A stretch of 64,000 nucleotides of DNA from Lentinula raphanica. Lineage: Eukaryota > Basidiomycota > Agaricomycetes > Agaricales > Omphalotaceae. This document shows, piece after piece, positions 33,721 through 49,298 of this stretch. The translations under genes were made by a program, and so were the position numbers. Under the pieces are notes generated by a model, which saw nothing but the letters and a program-made list of their open reading frames with translations, was not told the DNA's origin and searched no databases. How positions within the stretch are numbered: the stretch's first letter is position 1; every line of letters starts with the position of its first letter. The DNA is taken from positions 310,001 through 374,000 of the forward strand of contig JANVFP010000011.1 in assembly GCA_027919835.1 (NCBI GenBank). The letters run 5' to 3'.

Positions 33721-34661
33721 AATTTACTCTAGTCTCGTTTTTGATAGAACGTACATATTGGGGTTATCCTGTGGGATCAACATATGGACAAGACCCTACA
33801 AAGCCTTACAGAGCCCGACGTTCTCAGAAGTTTACGTGCTTTGTACCCTTTTGTACCTCACAATGCATCAGACCCCATATCAGACGCGACCTGTCCAGGC
33901 AAGTCCTCACGCAGGCCTGCGTATTTGGCATAAGGTAGGCATGCGTGTAATTTGCGCTACATACATTCCAGCTTGGCCCCCCTCTTGGCTCGCGAGTCGT
34001 AGAGCTCATTATAACCAACTGTACCTGTAGGCTATGCCCGACCTCGATGGTCATGAAATAATAAAGCCGAACAGCAAGGCTAACCGTTGACACAAAGCAA
34101 GAGTGAGTCGGAAGGAGTCGGAGGAGGCGGAAGAATGGAATTAACACTGACATAACTTTACTGAACAACGTCTGCTTGCACGCCTTTCAGACGTTATCGA
34201 AAGGTTGAGAGCGGGGAAATTCCGGATCGCAGGGTCGCGTTTTGACGAAACATCTGATAAAAGCAGTACGGACCGGTAATTGAGTAGGTTGTTCGTGCGG
34301 GGATGATGAGGGATGATGAGGAATGATGAGAATGTTGCGGGGTACAGATCTTCCGTTCCTGAATACATTTGCTGGAATCGAGAAGACAAAGCAGAACCTC
34401 CTAATCTATGGCTTCGCAGAGTGATAACAACAGGATGTAAGTTTGAATTTTGGTGCGGGCAGTCGTGGAGGAGCACAGAGAAAATTTCCACGTGGTAAAT
34501 TTGCTCTAAATCAATTTCCCCATACGCAGGGGGCTGTTGTTGCTCCGGAACGATCTCTCGGCAATCACAGCACTTTACCTCCTTTTAGTCCTTTTTTAGT
34601 TTTCTCTTTTAACCTCCATCATCCTCAAGTCTCTTCCCCAACTTTTCGTCGCTCCTTGGCG
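33721..34661. other. intergenic, CreA-type gene upstream region
   Basis: No gene supported. Contains GATGATGAGG-type short tandem repeats near 34300-34330 and a pyrimidine-rich stretch just before the ATG at 34662, as expected for a 5' UTR. Confidence 0.4.
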
Positions 34662-37963
<3,302 letters not shown>

Positions 37964-38642
37964 CCCTTTTAAGTTTTTTCTCTCATCTCATGAATGTTAG
38001 ACTTTATCGCTACACCTACATCTGTCCAGGACTTTTCCTTTTACCAAGGACTGGCCAGCTAATGGTTGGGATTAGTATACTCATCACTCACTTGCGCGTG
38101 CGTGTGTGCGTGCCAGCTTTTTATTTAGTGTATAGTATGATCTCTTATAGAGGATTTCGTTTCGTATTCGTCTTCTGCCTTCGATGCCCTTACCATACAT
38201 GTTGCTTGCTTGACGCTATATATGAACTCGATCTACGAGCAATTTTGTTTATCTATCATCTATTTACTACGACTATGACTTACTTAGACTTTGCTACCAC
38301 CCCATCTCTATCTTCGTATCTTCACTCAACATAGAAGCTTGCTCATCTGTATAACGTCGCACTTGAGGTTCAAGCTGTCTGGTTTGCGTAGAAACCAAAT
38401 TCAATGTAATTCATTCACGGAAAGGTTGCAGTCTTTCTGACAATCCTCCATGTCGACGGTTTGATGCCGAGGTCGTTGCATCAACGGCATGGTCTGATGG
38501 CCGAACCCGTTGCCGTTCATCAGCCGCTCATTGAATTTCTTGTTGAGGACGTCAATTCTCATGTCGTCTTCGGCCTCTGAGCTTTCCGCGTTCACCGTTC
38601 ATGCGCAGCGACTGCCAGACGGATAGCTGTTAACAGGAGACG
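37964..38642. other. intergenic, no gene supported
   Basis: 3' flank of the CreA-type gene and 5' flank of the ABC transporter. A 64-residue minus-strand frame at 38401-38595 has no recognisable feature. An upstream ATG at 38601 opens only ten codons before a stop. Confidence 0.4.
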
Positions 38643-41600
38643 ATGACCTTCTGGAGCCAGTTCAGCGCTCTGTTCTGGAAAAACTGGATCATACTCTCAA
38701 AGCATTCTCTTGTGCGTCGTTCCTTCTACAGTATACCTCACGATCTCTGTGCCTCATCATTACCTGAATAGCTCAACATCATTCGATGCTTTGTTCTCCC
38801 CGTTGCGTATGGAATCTTCCTCGCAGTCGCGCAACTGTTCTTGATAAAACCCAACAATGTGAGTTCTGAGCATGATCACGCATTCGTGAGATGCTGAATG
38901 GGCTCAGTATGGCATTGGCAATCCAATTCCTGTGTATAGGCTCCAGGACCGATTCGATGGCTCTATCTCTCTCGTATGGGCTGATGGAACGAACAGTTCA
39001 TCGACTGGTGGAATAACACCGACAGATATCATCTCTCATATATCCACTAACTTCAGTACTACCCAACGAAATGCCATTCGAAAAGTCGCCAGTCCGAGTG
39101 ACATACCGTCAGAATGTCCACAAAACTTCAATCTGTTCTCGGAATGTTTCGCTGCAGTTGCTTTCTTCGATCTTCCTTCGCCTGGCTCCGGGTCGATTAA
39201 CTATACCATCCTAGCTGACGGAGGATTAGTGCATATAGACGTGGTCAAGCACACGAGTGATTTCGAGGAGAGAATACTTCCTTTGCAGTGGGCAATAGAT
39301 CAGGTATGTTGTTGTTCATGTTATGTTGAAGACGTATGAGTAATGTTAGTGCAAATAGGCTATCGTTGAGCTTCAAACTGGAGTACAGTTACCGACTCCG
39401 TTGGAATGGCCCTTCTCACAAGAAACAAATGAGGAGCAAAGTACTGATATACGTCTAAGTTATATCCGTGGCTTGAGGACACTTCTAGTTCTAGCTTTGT
39501 ATGTTCATGCATTTCCCTCAATCAGCCGAAAACTCAGTATTTTGCAGATTCATCTGTTACGTCGGGATTGCGTACCAACTTCCCGGAGCGGTGACCGGTG
39601 AACGAGCAAACCTCGTAACGTCGCATATGAAAGCCATGGGTCTTCTAGACTCGGCCAAGGTACTCTCATGGTACACCAGCATCGCCTTAGTCTACCTTCC
39701 CGCATGGACCATCGTCTCTCTGATCTGGCATTTCCGCATATTCACCATGACCTCCGCCGGACTCATCTTCGTAGTCCACCTTCTCCTCGGCCTCATCCTA
39801 GCGAGCTACTCTTTCTTCATCGCAGCCCCATTCGGGAAAAGTCCCCAACTCGCAGCAGTAGCCTCCACGTTCCTCTCCATCGTCTTTGCTATCTTGGCAC
39901 TGGTGTTCTCCCGCGCTAGCACCGGAGCAGCGTTCATCTTCTCGATCATCTTCCCTCCCGGGTGGTACATCTTTGCGATACGGGCAATCTGTGGATGGGA
40001 GAATCATCAGATTGCTACGAATGTGCTCCAGGGTGATCCTGATGATGGATTGGTGTTGTTGCCGTTGTTGATTGCTGCCATCGTACGTTTCCTTCACTCC
40101 AACCCGAACCCGAATTTTCACCGATTCATTTCGTCATACATAGATCGATGTCTTCCTTTGGCCTTATCTGGCTGTGCTACTTGAGAACCGGTTGTACGAT
40201 GCACGAAACCCATCTGTCAAACGGAGCTCGTTCCTCTCCCGGCTCTTCAAACGAAACCCTACTCACTCGTCATCAGATGTAGAACCCACCTCCCTCCTTC
40301 CCTCTGACGTAGCGATATCCATCGAGAATCTCAACAAGACGTTCAATACCTCACTTTTTGGCTCAAAGAAAGGACTTGTCACTGCCGTAGCTGATCTCTC
40401 ACTGACGATACCCAAACATGGGATCTTTGTCCTTCTCGGGTCGAACGGAGCAGGAAAGTCCACGACGTTGTCTGTCCTTGCGGGTTTGACTGGCCGGACG
40501 TCTGGTGTGGTAAGGTTCAACACTGAAGATGGGCAGGGGACGACTGATAAGCCTCCACCGGGGACGATGGGTATCGTACCGCAGAAGAATGTGTTGTTTC
40601 CGGAGCTGACGTGTTATCAGACTCTGAGAGTGTGCGTATCAAGAGAGTGGAACTATGTGATTGATGTGATGTGATGTTGATTGATTTGGTTTCGTAGGTG
40701 GAAAGCGATCAAGAAATCCAAGTATTCAGATGATGACGAGGATATCGAGCAGCTACTTAGAGACTGTGATCTTGGTGCGAAGATACACGCGAATGCGGAC
40801 ACGCTTTCCGGAGGGCAGAAGAGGAAGTTACAGCTGGCTATTGGTATGTGTTTCCTCCGACATATTGAGGAAGTGTGGAAACTGACGCATACACGTTAGG
40901 TCTGGTGGCGGGTTCGAACAGTAAGTCTGGTTCTCCTTCTCTATCTTGTTTCTGCATTGTCTGATGAACGTCGAAAATAGTTGTGCTCGTGGATGAGGTA
41001 TGTTTTCATTCCTCAGGAACTTTTGTATACGACACTGAAATCTTCATTTAGTGCACTTCGGGCGTTGATCCCCTGTCACGGCGCGCCCTATGGAGAACAC
41101 TCACCTCTTTCAGGGAAAGCCGTAGCATCGTTTTCACAACTCACGTACGTTCGTCCTCTTCCATCACGTATTTGTTCTAACCATCTGTTCTGGTTGCTAT
41201 TGCTAGTTCTTGGACGAAGCTGATCTATTGGGCGACCATATCGCTATCCTTGCTGCACCTGGAAGACTAGCTGCCCAAGGATCTCCCGTGACATTGAAGC
41301 ATAATTTAGGTGAAGGGTATACTGTCCAAGTGGTATTCGACTCGCAGATGCTTTCGGAGAAGGATTCGCTTGCCTCAGGATTGGGTCCTTCGGGAGATCT
41401 CCTTCAAGAAATCCGAAAACATGCTGAGAACGCGTCGCTTTCAGTGACGTCTCCCCGACAGGCTTCTTACCACCTGAAGACTAAGGATCCTGAGGCTGTC
41501 GAGAACGTATTGGCGATGCTTGATGAGAAAAGAAATGCCTTCAGAATTGGTTCTTATGACATCCTTGGTACATCGATAGAGGATATCTTTCTTGACCTTA

Positions 41601-44519
41601 TGCACAAGGACGAAGCAAACAAGGCAACTGCTACCAGCGACGAAAAGGAAAGGAACAGCGTTACATCCTTGGAATCAGGATCAGTTCAACCAGAGTCGTT
41701 CGCTTCACCGCTAAAGCTCACCAGTGGTCATGCGATTTCGCCATTCCGCCAAGCGCTCACGATATTCCACAAACGAGCGCTTATTGCTCGACGGAGCTGG
41801 TTACCGCTGGCATTAGCAGTAGTAGTCGCAGTAGCTGCATCGACTATACCTTTGGTCTTCGTCCGGGGAAGGTCACCATCATGTGTCAAAACTTTCGCCA
41901 CATCGACCAACATCCCCTTGTACCTCCCCGAATCGCCCATTGATCCTTTCTCGCTAGATGACTCTTCTCGAGTTCTCGATTCCCCGCCTGGGATCACATC
42001 CACACTTGGAAACACGACGACTATCTTCCGAATAACGGATGTGTCGGATAACGATACATTTGTCAATGATATCAAGCAGAATTTCCGGAATTTATCTCTA
42101 GGTGGTGTCTCGATAGATGTAAATTCCGGAGCGGCCTTGGTAGCTTGGGAAGCAACAGCCCCAGGCCTTACTGGTCCTGCAATGTTGAATCTCGCATCGA
42201 ACATACTCTACAATCAAGCTTTGAACAGCTCCGATCAGACTGCAGACACTCCGACTTTGATACTTGCAAATTACGAAAGTTTCCCTCCTGTCGCGGCTGG
42301 AACACTGTTTGCTCTGAAGTGGGTAGCGTTCTTTGGTGCAGCTATGGTGCGTAACGTTCTTCAACGGTGTTGCAGTGTCAGGTTCTGATCTACTTGATTG
42401 TACTACATGTCAGGCTGTGTACCCCGCTTTCTTTGCCATCTATGTGTCGAAAGAACGTCGCTCGGGTGTTCAAGCGATGCAATTTTCCAACGGGCTATCG
42501 AATACTTTCGGGCTCTGGTTAGGCCATCTCATGTTCGATTGGATATTTTCAGTCATTTCCGCAACCATAACGATAATCATCTTTGCTGCTGTCTCTAATC
42601 AATTTCATGGATTAGGCTTATTTGTGGGTATCTTCCTCGTCAAAGCTGGATTCCTGTTTACGGTTTTTTCTGATGCAGTGGGTTGTCCTCGTACTATATG
42701 GGATTGCCGGCACCTTGTTTGCATATTGTATGTCCTTGGTGGTATCGTCTCCTTTGGCTGCTTTCGCAGCGGTGGCCGGGTACCAGGTCATCATGTTTGT
42801 TGTAAGTTTCCCCGTCATCTACTCTTCACGGACCTTGCCCAAATCAGCCCCGTAGCTATATCTAGCTGGATATCTCTTGACATTGACCTACGCCAAAACA
42901 TCAAATGCTAATAAGATCATCACCATCATACATTTCACGCTATCGGTACTTTCGCCTGTCGCCAGCACCGTAAGTCCCGATTGAACTTACTTGAGCAGAT
43001 TCTGATTGCGATACTCCAGCTCCGTGCTGCATTCATTTCTGTTAACTTGTTCTCGCTCTTATGTTTGGGAGATACCTTCACAACCTCACAAATTGGCAAC
43101 ATTCTGCACTATGGAGGCCCAATCTTGTATCTGATCCTCTATTGTTTTGTACTCATGGCGATCTTGGTCTGGTACGACTCATCCGGTTCCCTTCGACCCT
43201 CTCAAGGCTGGCTGCATCTGTTTCGGAAGTCGAACTCCGGACCTGAGCGCTCAGCTGCAGGAGAAGACGTGTTGAAGGAGGCAAAGGAAGTATCGGCCTC
43301 GGATGATCTGCTACGAGTGTTGAATGTCTCCAAGACATTTGGCAAGAACAAAGTAGTGGATAATGTGAGCCTTGGAGTGTCCCGCGATACTATCTTTGCT
43401 CTATTAGGTCCAAATGGTGCAGGAAAGACCACTACGTTCAATATGATACGTGAGTATGGTCCTTATGCTGCATCTTAGAACATACATGACATCTTTATTA
43501 CAGGAGGTGACATCCTTCCCGACACTGGCGATATCTTCGTTGCAGAAGCCAGTGTTGTACGAAACCCCAAAAAAGCTCGATTCTCGCTGGGTGTCTGTCC
43601 TCAGTTTACTGCAATCGATTCGCAGATGACCGTCCGTGAGCACTTGCTCATATATGGACAATTGAAGGGTGTTCGGAGAGGCGCTGTACTAGCCAATGAT
43701 ATAGTCGTGCTACTGAAAGCCACTGGACTAGCAGTTTATGCTGATCGTTTGGCCAGTAAGCTTTCCGGTGGAAATCAGAGAAAACTATCGTTAGCTATAG
43801 CATTAATCGGTGCGCACTGTCTTTTCCGTGGAAGCAACGATCCACTCACAATGACTTGCCGATTATGCAGGCAACCCTGCCGTAGTACTCATTGATGAGT
43901 TTTCGACCGGGATAGACGCGAAAATGAAAAGAGAAATGTGGAAGACGTTGAGGAATGTAGCTGTCGGAAAATCAGTCATCATTACCACTCGTACGTGCTC
44001 CACATTTTTGGTTAGTCAATCCCTGAATTGCTGGATATTTGCATAGACTCGATGGAAGAGGCATCAGCCCTAGCGACCAAAGTCGGAATCCTTGCTCGTC
44101 GTATGCTAGGTGAACATCTCGTCTTTGTCCCCAACGGTCCGCTCATGCCTTTTGAAGCTGTTGGAACCACGGAATCCCTGTCAGCCCGTTACGCAACCTA
44201 TGAGGTCCATTTCACCACCCGGAATCGAGAAGAACTAGAGAAAGCTCAAAATTTGATGGCGAGGATTCCTGGTGCACGTCTCGCAGACGACGTCGCGACA
44301 AGATTCGAAGTTCCTATACAGAGTCAAGAGAGTGACGATTCGTCAAAGGGGACATCTCTAGCACAGCTCTTCCATGTCCTTTCGAGAAGTGGGGATTTCA
44401 CTGAATACACGGTTGAAAAAGCCAGCCTAGAAAGTGTGTTCTTGAAGGTAATTAGAGAAAACAAAGTGCTGGAGGAGGATACACGGATGAAGAAGCACTG
44501 GTGGCAGCGGCAGAGGTAA
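38643..44519 (+). CDS. ABCA-type full-size ABC transporter
   Basis: A gene with about 15 short introns; the product is roughly 1,600-1,650 residues. It begins [20 protein letters not shown], typical of the ABC1/ABCA family. A large extracytosolic loop and a first membrane domain follow, then NBD1 with Walker [11 protein letters not shown], signature [14 protein letters not shown] and Walker B IVLVDECTSGVD. A second membrane domain ([20 protein letters not shown] and several hydrophobic segments) precedes NBD2 with [40 protein letters not shown] and the H-loop ITTHSMEEA. Both nucleotide sites look intact. ABCA proteins move lipids across membranes; the substrate here is unknown. The gene converges on the Ask1 gene with only 123 bp between stop codons. 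Confidence 0.9.
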
Positions 44520-44642
44520 TGCGGACTGTTATTGGACTTTATAGAACGATCTTTATGAATATACATGTATATAGACTCGGCTTTTGAATGAAAATATCAT
44601 CGCCAATGGCCATGTGTAATAGTATATACACCCATATCATGT

Positions 44643-46803
44643 TCAGCGTCGATTCCATACAGCTGGTGTCGGAGTCTCTGCTCCTTTCGCAATCTCTTCC
44701 GTCAGTTGCGCGGTATCAAGCAAATCACCTCCGTGCATCATCAAAGCCCCTCCTCCCGATCCCATTCGCTGTTCCCTCTGTGCCACAGGCACACCAAACA
44801 ACGTTTCCTCAGACATCATCCCACCAGGATCACCGTTCCCCATATCGTTATCGAACGAATCGTCGAAGGAGTCATCCTCGATGGACACGCCTCGTGCGAA
44901 GGGATGCACGGGTATCAGCATATTCGGGTCGCCTTCGTCTCCTAGAAGATCGTCTTCGTTGAACCCATCCCCATCACCCCCGACCATCGAATCGTCTTCG
45001 TCGAAAGAGTCGTCGCCGATGGGATGCCTGCTCTGTGAGGCCATGAGGAAGGCCGCGGAGGGATGAGCAGTGTTATTGACCATGTCGTCCTCGTCTTCGT
45101 CATCATCGTCGTCGTAGAACGGATCATGCTGGTATTGGTGCGGTGTAGGTGTCAAGAACTCGTCCTGGTCTGTATTGACTTGAGCGGAAAACGCAGGATT
45201 GGTATCGTAAGAATGATGACTTGAGCCTACTGGATCCCTTGCTGGCTCATACCGTTCAGATAAGATTGAATGTGAAGATGAAGCACGCTCATTAGAGTGG
45301 CGTGAAGGCTCATGTTGCCTAGGTTCCTGCCTGACAGTATCCTGCAGCCCAACCTGTCTCATCAAGCTCTCCAAACTCGAATCAGTCACCATCCCACTAC
45401 TTGCGCTAATATTATACCTCGACAACGAAGGCGGCGTCGATATAGTGCTCATACTGGATTCCGGAAAGATGCCTTTGCGAGGCTTGCCACCCTCAAGGTG
45501 ACTCTGCACGTCAGCGACGATGTCCTTGGTTATACGCGCAGCCGCATCCTTTCTAGGCGTCTGCCCAAGCTTCATCGATCGGGATCTGAGTGGTCGAGCG
45601 GGAGAGATCATCACCGGAGGCGACATGCCAGGTGGGAGGCCGTCGAAGGAATCATCGTCGGAGTCAGAGTCACGATTTTTCGTAGGACTGGGAGTCCTAT
45701 GTCTATGCGTTGGTTCCTTGGTCCTTCTATGTCGCTGAGGAGTCGTCACTGTCGTTTCTTGCAGATTCACCAACCCGTTCCATTTCGAAGGATTGGAACC
45801 CGGTGGCACGAAGGGATTGAGATTCTTGAGAACAGGTGTTTTACCTTTCGGTCTGAGAGGAGAAATTGAGGGACCTGGATTATTAGACGTAGCTAATGCG
45901 TTGATCGAGCTGTGAATATTCTGGCGAAGCAGATTCCGCAGAAGAGGCTCCGGCTGTTCTCGGGATTTGCCTTTATCTATCGAACGCTGGCTGCGTTCTT
46001 GTTGTCGCGTTATGGTAGGAGGTGCTTTCGTAGGTGTAGGCATCGAGTCTGTCACGATACTTGAATCGGTCTCGTTGGCGTCCTGAGAGAAATTCTTGAG
46101 CTCTCTGTCGAGCCTAACGAGGGGAGACTCTAAAGACGCGGACCAAGAAGCATCATCGCTAGTCTGAGATGATTCAGCGGTTGCCAAACGATTGGCGGCG
46201 GGTGTTGAAGAGAATGGTGCTTGTTCCGGAGCAAAAGAACTTTCTGTGGAGGCCAAACTGTGGCCATGGCGGTCATCATGTTCATCGTCAGAGGTTGTGT
46301 TTGTTTCGGTATGTGAAGTGCTGGGTTCAGATTCTCTTTGCTGCGAAGACTGGTGAGACGATTCCTCTTCATTCACAGTTGCGTAATCTTCGTATGTCGG
46401 TATCCGAATCTGAGCAGCTTGCTCATAGAAGGAGACCCAGAACTGACCCAAATCACCAACACATATCCAGCACAATCACAAACCGCTCACCTTGGCCGCT
46501 TCTCTCACAGGCTCAACTCCCACAGAATATCTCTTCACCGCAGGAAGAATCCTGGTAGACAGAGTATGATGTATTTTCGCAAAGTTCTCATCGATGTTCT
46601 ATCAAGTCTTCAGCGCGTGGATTCAAGCAAGAACTGTCGGGATTAAGCACCTGGAGCTTGAGGGTGATCAGTTGCTCTATCTGCTCTATTTGGTCCTGTG
46701 GTGAAGCAGATGTATCAAGGCCAGGAACGTCGATGTTGGATGGATCAGGATTCGGCTGCCATCTTGGAGGATTTGGAGGAACGGGCTTTCTGTTGTCTGG
46801 CAT
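44643..46803 (-). CDS. ask1: DASH complex subunit Ask1
   Basis: Three exons (introns 46599-46650 and 46443-46490) give 686 residues. The N-terminal region IEQIEQLITLKLQ, NIDENFAKIHHTLSTRILP, AVKRYSVGVEPVREAAKFW and VSFYEQAAQIRI matches the Ask1 core of the DASH/Dam1 ring, which couples kinetochores to spindle microtubules. The rest is long, Ser/Pro/Asp-rich and disordered, with repeated short acidic DDSFD motifs (DDSFDGLPPG, DDSFDEDDSM, EDDSFDDSFDND); the length exceeds yeast Ask1 (~290) as in other basidiomycetes. Start: MPDNRKPVPP at 46803 was preferred. An in-frame ATG at 46872 would add 23 residues but would place a CG-rich palindrome inside the coding sequence. Confidence 0.85.
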
Positions 46804-46832
46804 GGTGGTAATGGTGATAGTGAAGAAGGACG

Positions 46833-46850
46833 CGCGACTCGCGAGTCGCG
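46833..46850. promoter_or_regulatory. 18-bp CG-rich palindrome upstream of Ask1
   Basis: CGCGACTCGCGAGTCGCG is a perfect inverted repeat 30 bp before the chosen Ask1 ATG. Multiple CGCG cores, with ACGCG-like sequence beside it, recall MBF/SBF-type cell-cycle boxes, which would suit a kinetochore gene. The regulator is inferred. Confidence 0.4.
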
Positions 46851-46919
46851 ACCGTGTCTTTATTTGTTCCACAAGCTGATGCCAAACACTGCAGTTAAGC
46901 TCAGCGCTTAGCGCTTAAT

Positions 46920-48120
46920 GTTAACTTCGACACAGCCACTTCGTTCATATCTCCGTCAACCGTCAACGTTAGTAACGTTCAACGTTCAGCCTTCAAGGAA
47001 AATACTCTGTCCAGAACTGGTCGCAATGAATTGGAGAAAGCCCGATCGGTTTGAACGGGCCCTTGTCAGACTTCAGTCTGGTTTTGACAGCCTTCTCCAT
47101 CGCGACCTCTTCAAGAGTTGGCAAAGACGCTTCACTAAAGCCCACCGTGTTCCAAACCTGCCATCTATGCGGAATTCTGAAATTAACGCGAAAGGCTCTT
47201 TGAGCTCTTGCGCACGGACTGCGTAAGACTACATAGGCAAGTGTAGGTAAGTGTCATGGCTTGCTATGCCAGGCTATGCCTTGGCTGTCTATAGCGTTTC
47301 AATGTGACTGATGAATCTTGTACTTGGTCTGCCCTGACGCAGCAGAATGTCCGATGCGGCATGATTGATACCAGATAGCCTTCGAAGCGAAGTCCTGACA
47401 GTCCAATTGGCAATGGAAGAGACTCGCCCTGACTCGTCTCGCTCCAAAACGCCAAAGCTCCAACACGCTCCCATGTGTATCATATCGCTTCATTGGGAAA
47501 TGAAAATTTTCTTTGTTTTATCCACACGATCGATTGAGTTTTCAATGCGGTGACCGACTCTTGCCTATATGTATACCTCAAAACTTGAACCCATTTTTGC
47601 ATCCTCTCTTACCGTTCCACTGCAACTCATCCGCGTCTGCATTAAAAGGTGAGCTCGAATTCTCTTGCTGGAGTCGTGTTGTGTGGCTGAACGATCCACA
47701 AAAACTCATGCAGGCTTTTGTCCCGTTGTCTTGCTTCCTCTTTTATATTGCGACTATCGTTGGTTGAGATTTTGCTGGTCAAAATTGTACGCTCTTTTAT
47801 TCTGTGGTAGTCCGACCCACGATATGAAGTGACCTTGCTCGTTCCTTCTCTTAACATGACCATCGAAACTTGTCTCCATTAGCACTATCATCAAAAAGTA
47901 AGCTGGCTCATCTTTCGTCTCTCGGATTGCGCGTTTGACTATAAACGCCCTTTTTCAGACTTGACCAATTCAGCTCTATCCTCAGCAACCTTGCTACACG
48001 CTCAAAACGCGCACGCACACCGCACTGCTATCAATTCAGATCTTGCTAGTCAAATCGGTATGTGTTCTCTTCTTGGAATGAAGGATGGTGATGGAATTGA
48101 TTCTTAAAACTTAGACAATA
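46920..48120 (+). promoter_or_regulatory. promoter and multi-intron 5' UTR of secreted gene 3
   Basis: No protein gene. Several splice-like pairs precede the ATG at 48121: a donor after GCATTAAAAG near 47650, a donor after TCATCAAAAA near 47898 with acceptor CTTTTTCAG near 47959, and a donor GTATGTGTTC near 48059 with acceptor AAAACTTAG at 48114. This suggests a leader spliced at least twice, like other family members, although it lacks their TGTARCGCTGG block. Confidence 0.4.
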
Positions 48121-48967
48121 ATGGTTCTCTGCTCAAAATTCTCTCGATTGTTCTATACCGTGCTTCTATCGACTGTCGCTTTCAAAATGCACACGGTTAA
48201 GAGTGGACCGTTGCCTCTCGCCGACACACAAGAGCTTGATAGACGTGGTTGTACGTGTGGATATTATACTTAGTCATGAATATATCACTCAAAATCCAGA
48301 AGCATCTCTCAACTTTATTGTGCAAATCGACGGTGATGTTCAGCCTGTACTCTACTATACTAGTACCTCCGGATTTCAAGCGCAGATGAATGAAGACTGG
48401 ACCACTGCCGAAGATAATGAAAACTGGCCTTGGGCTATACTACCGAAACAATTAACACGCTCTGTGAAATCGCAGGTATCTGCTACCTTTGTCCTTCCGG
48501 ACGGTAGAACAACGACCCGAACCGAGTCAGTCGAAAAATTACGCAGAGTCAGATTTCAAGGGAAATGGCACCTCGTCCAGGTTCAGATAGGATGCACAAG
48601 GTACATGACCGAACCCTTGACGGGATTGGATTTCACGCAAGACTGGCTGAAGGGATTGAACGAGAAGGTTGAAAAGGAGAAAGTGGAGTGGAGGAAAACG
48701 GCCACGGCGATGATTGAAAAGTACCTGAAGGCAGCGGAATGGCAGCTATCGCTCAAGCCAGATAAGAGGATATACTCCGACTCCACTCTCATTCAGTGGG
48801 TGTTGCACAGGTTGATATCGAACAATTGTCGCGCTCTCTACCTTCAGGCTGACAGCAAAGAAGTACCGTCTTTGGAGTACCTGGTATCATTGGGGAGCGA
48901 CTGTGTAAAGCTTCCAGACATGCCACTAGGTGGAGATTGGAGGGTTGAAGTATGCAAGTCGCAGTAG
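48121..48967 (+). CDS. Secreted protein with Arg-Arg processing site, family member 3
   Basis: Two exons, 48121-48247 and 48300-48967, give 264 residues. The signal peptide is SRLFYTVLLSTVAFKMHTVK and the pro-region ends DTQELDRR. A phase-1 intron sits right after Arg-Arg, giving REASLNFIVQIDGDV at the junction. The mature part contains VSATFVLPDGRTTTRTESV, an amphipathic Lys/Glu-rich helix (NEKVEKEKVEWRKTATAMI) and two Cys. It lacks the GTV...FG...IH block of members 1, 2 and 4, so membership rests on architecture and intron phase. An open frame runs from 48203 without splicing, but it would have no signal peptide. Confidence 0.65.
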
Positions 48968-49298
48968 TACTATGCAAAATGTAGTCCTAATCCGAATCAG
49001 TCTTACAATCCACTCGTCCTGAGAGCGTCAGTCATCGACACGCCCACCGTATACGGAACAGTAAAAGGTGAATGCATCCTTGAGGATTTGGTTTTTTGTT
49101 TTGGTGTCGGAGGAGTTGGCCAAAGGCAGGACGCGATCGCCGATCTCGGATCAGCGCTTGTTTTCATTCTTTGTTTATTCCACAAGTTCATGACAAACAA
49201 ATCTTTCGTTTAGTGACGCCGACAATTGCTACTTCAACTTGCAGGTTACAGAAAATCAAACACATTGAGGTCTGCGCACCTCTTTGAAAGCTCACATC

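Noticed and set aside
38401..38595. 64-residue minus-strand frame upstream of the ABC transporter
   Set aside because: No recognisable motif, and it lies in the presumed promoter.
46804..46872. Upstream in-frame ATG of Ask1
   Set aside because: It would add 23 Arg/Thr-rich residues and put the CG palindrome in coding sequence; the ATG at 46803 fits better, though it is not proven.
48203..48967. Unspliced 254-residue frame for secreted gene 3
   Set aside because: It would begin inside the pro-region in another frame and lack the signal peptide; a 52-nt phase-1 intron gives the family architecture.
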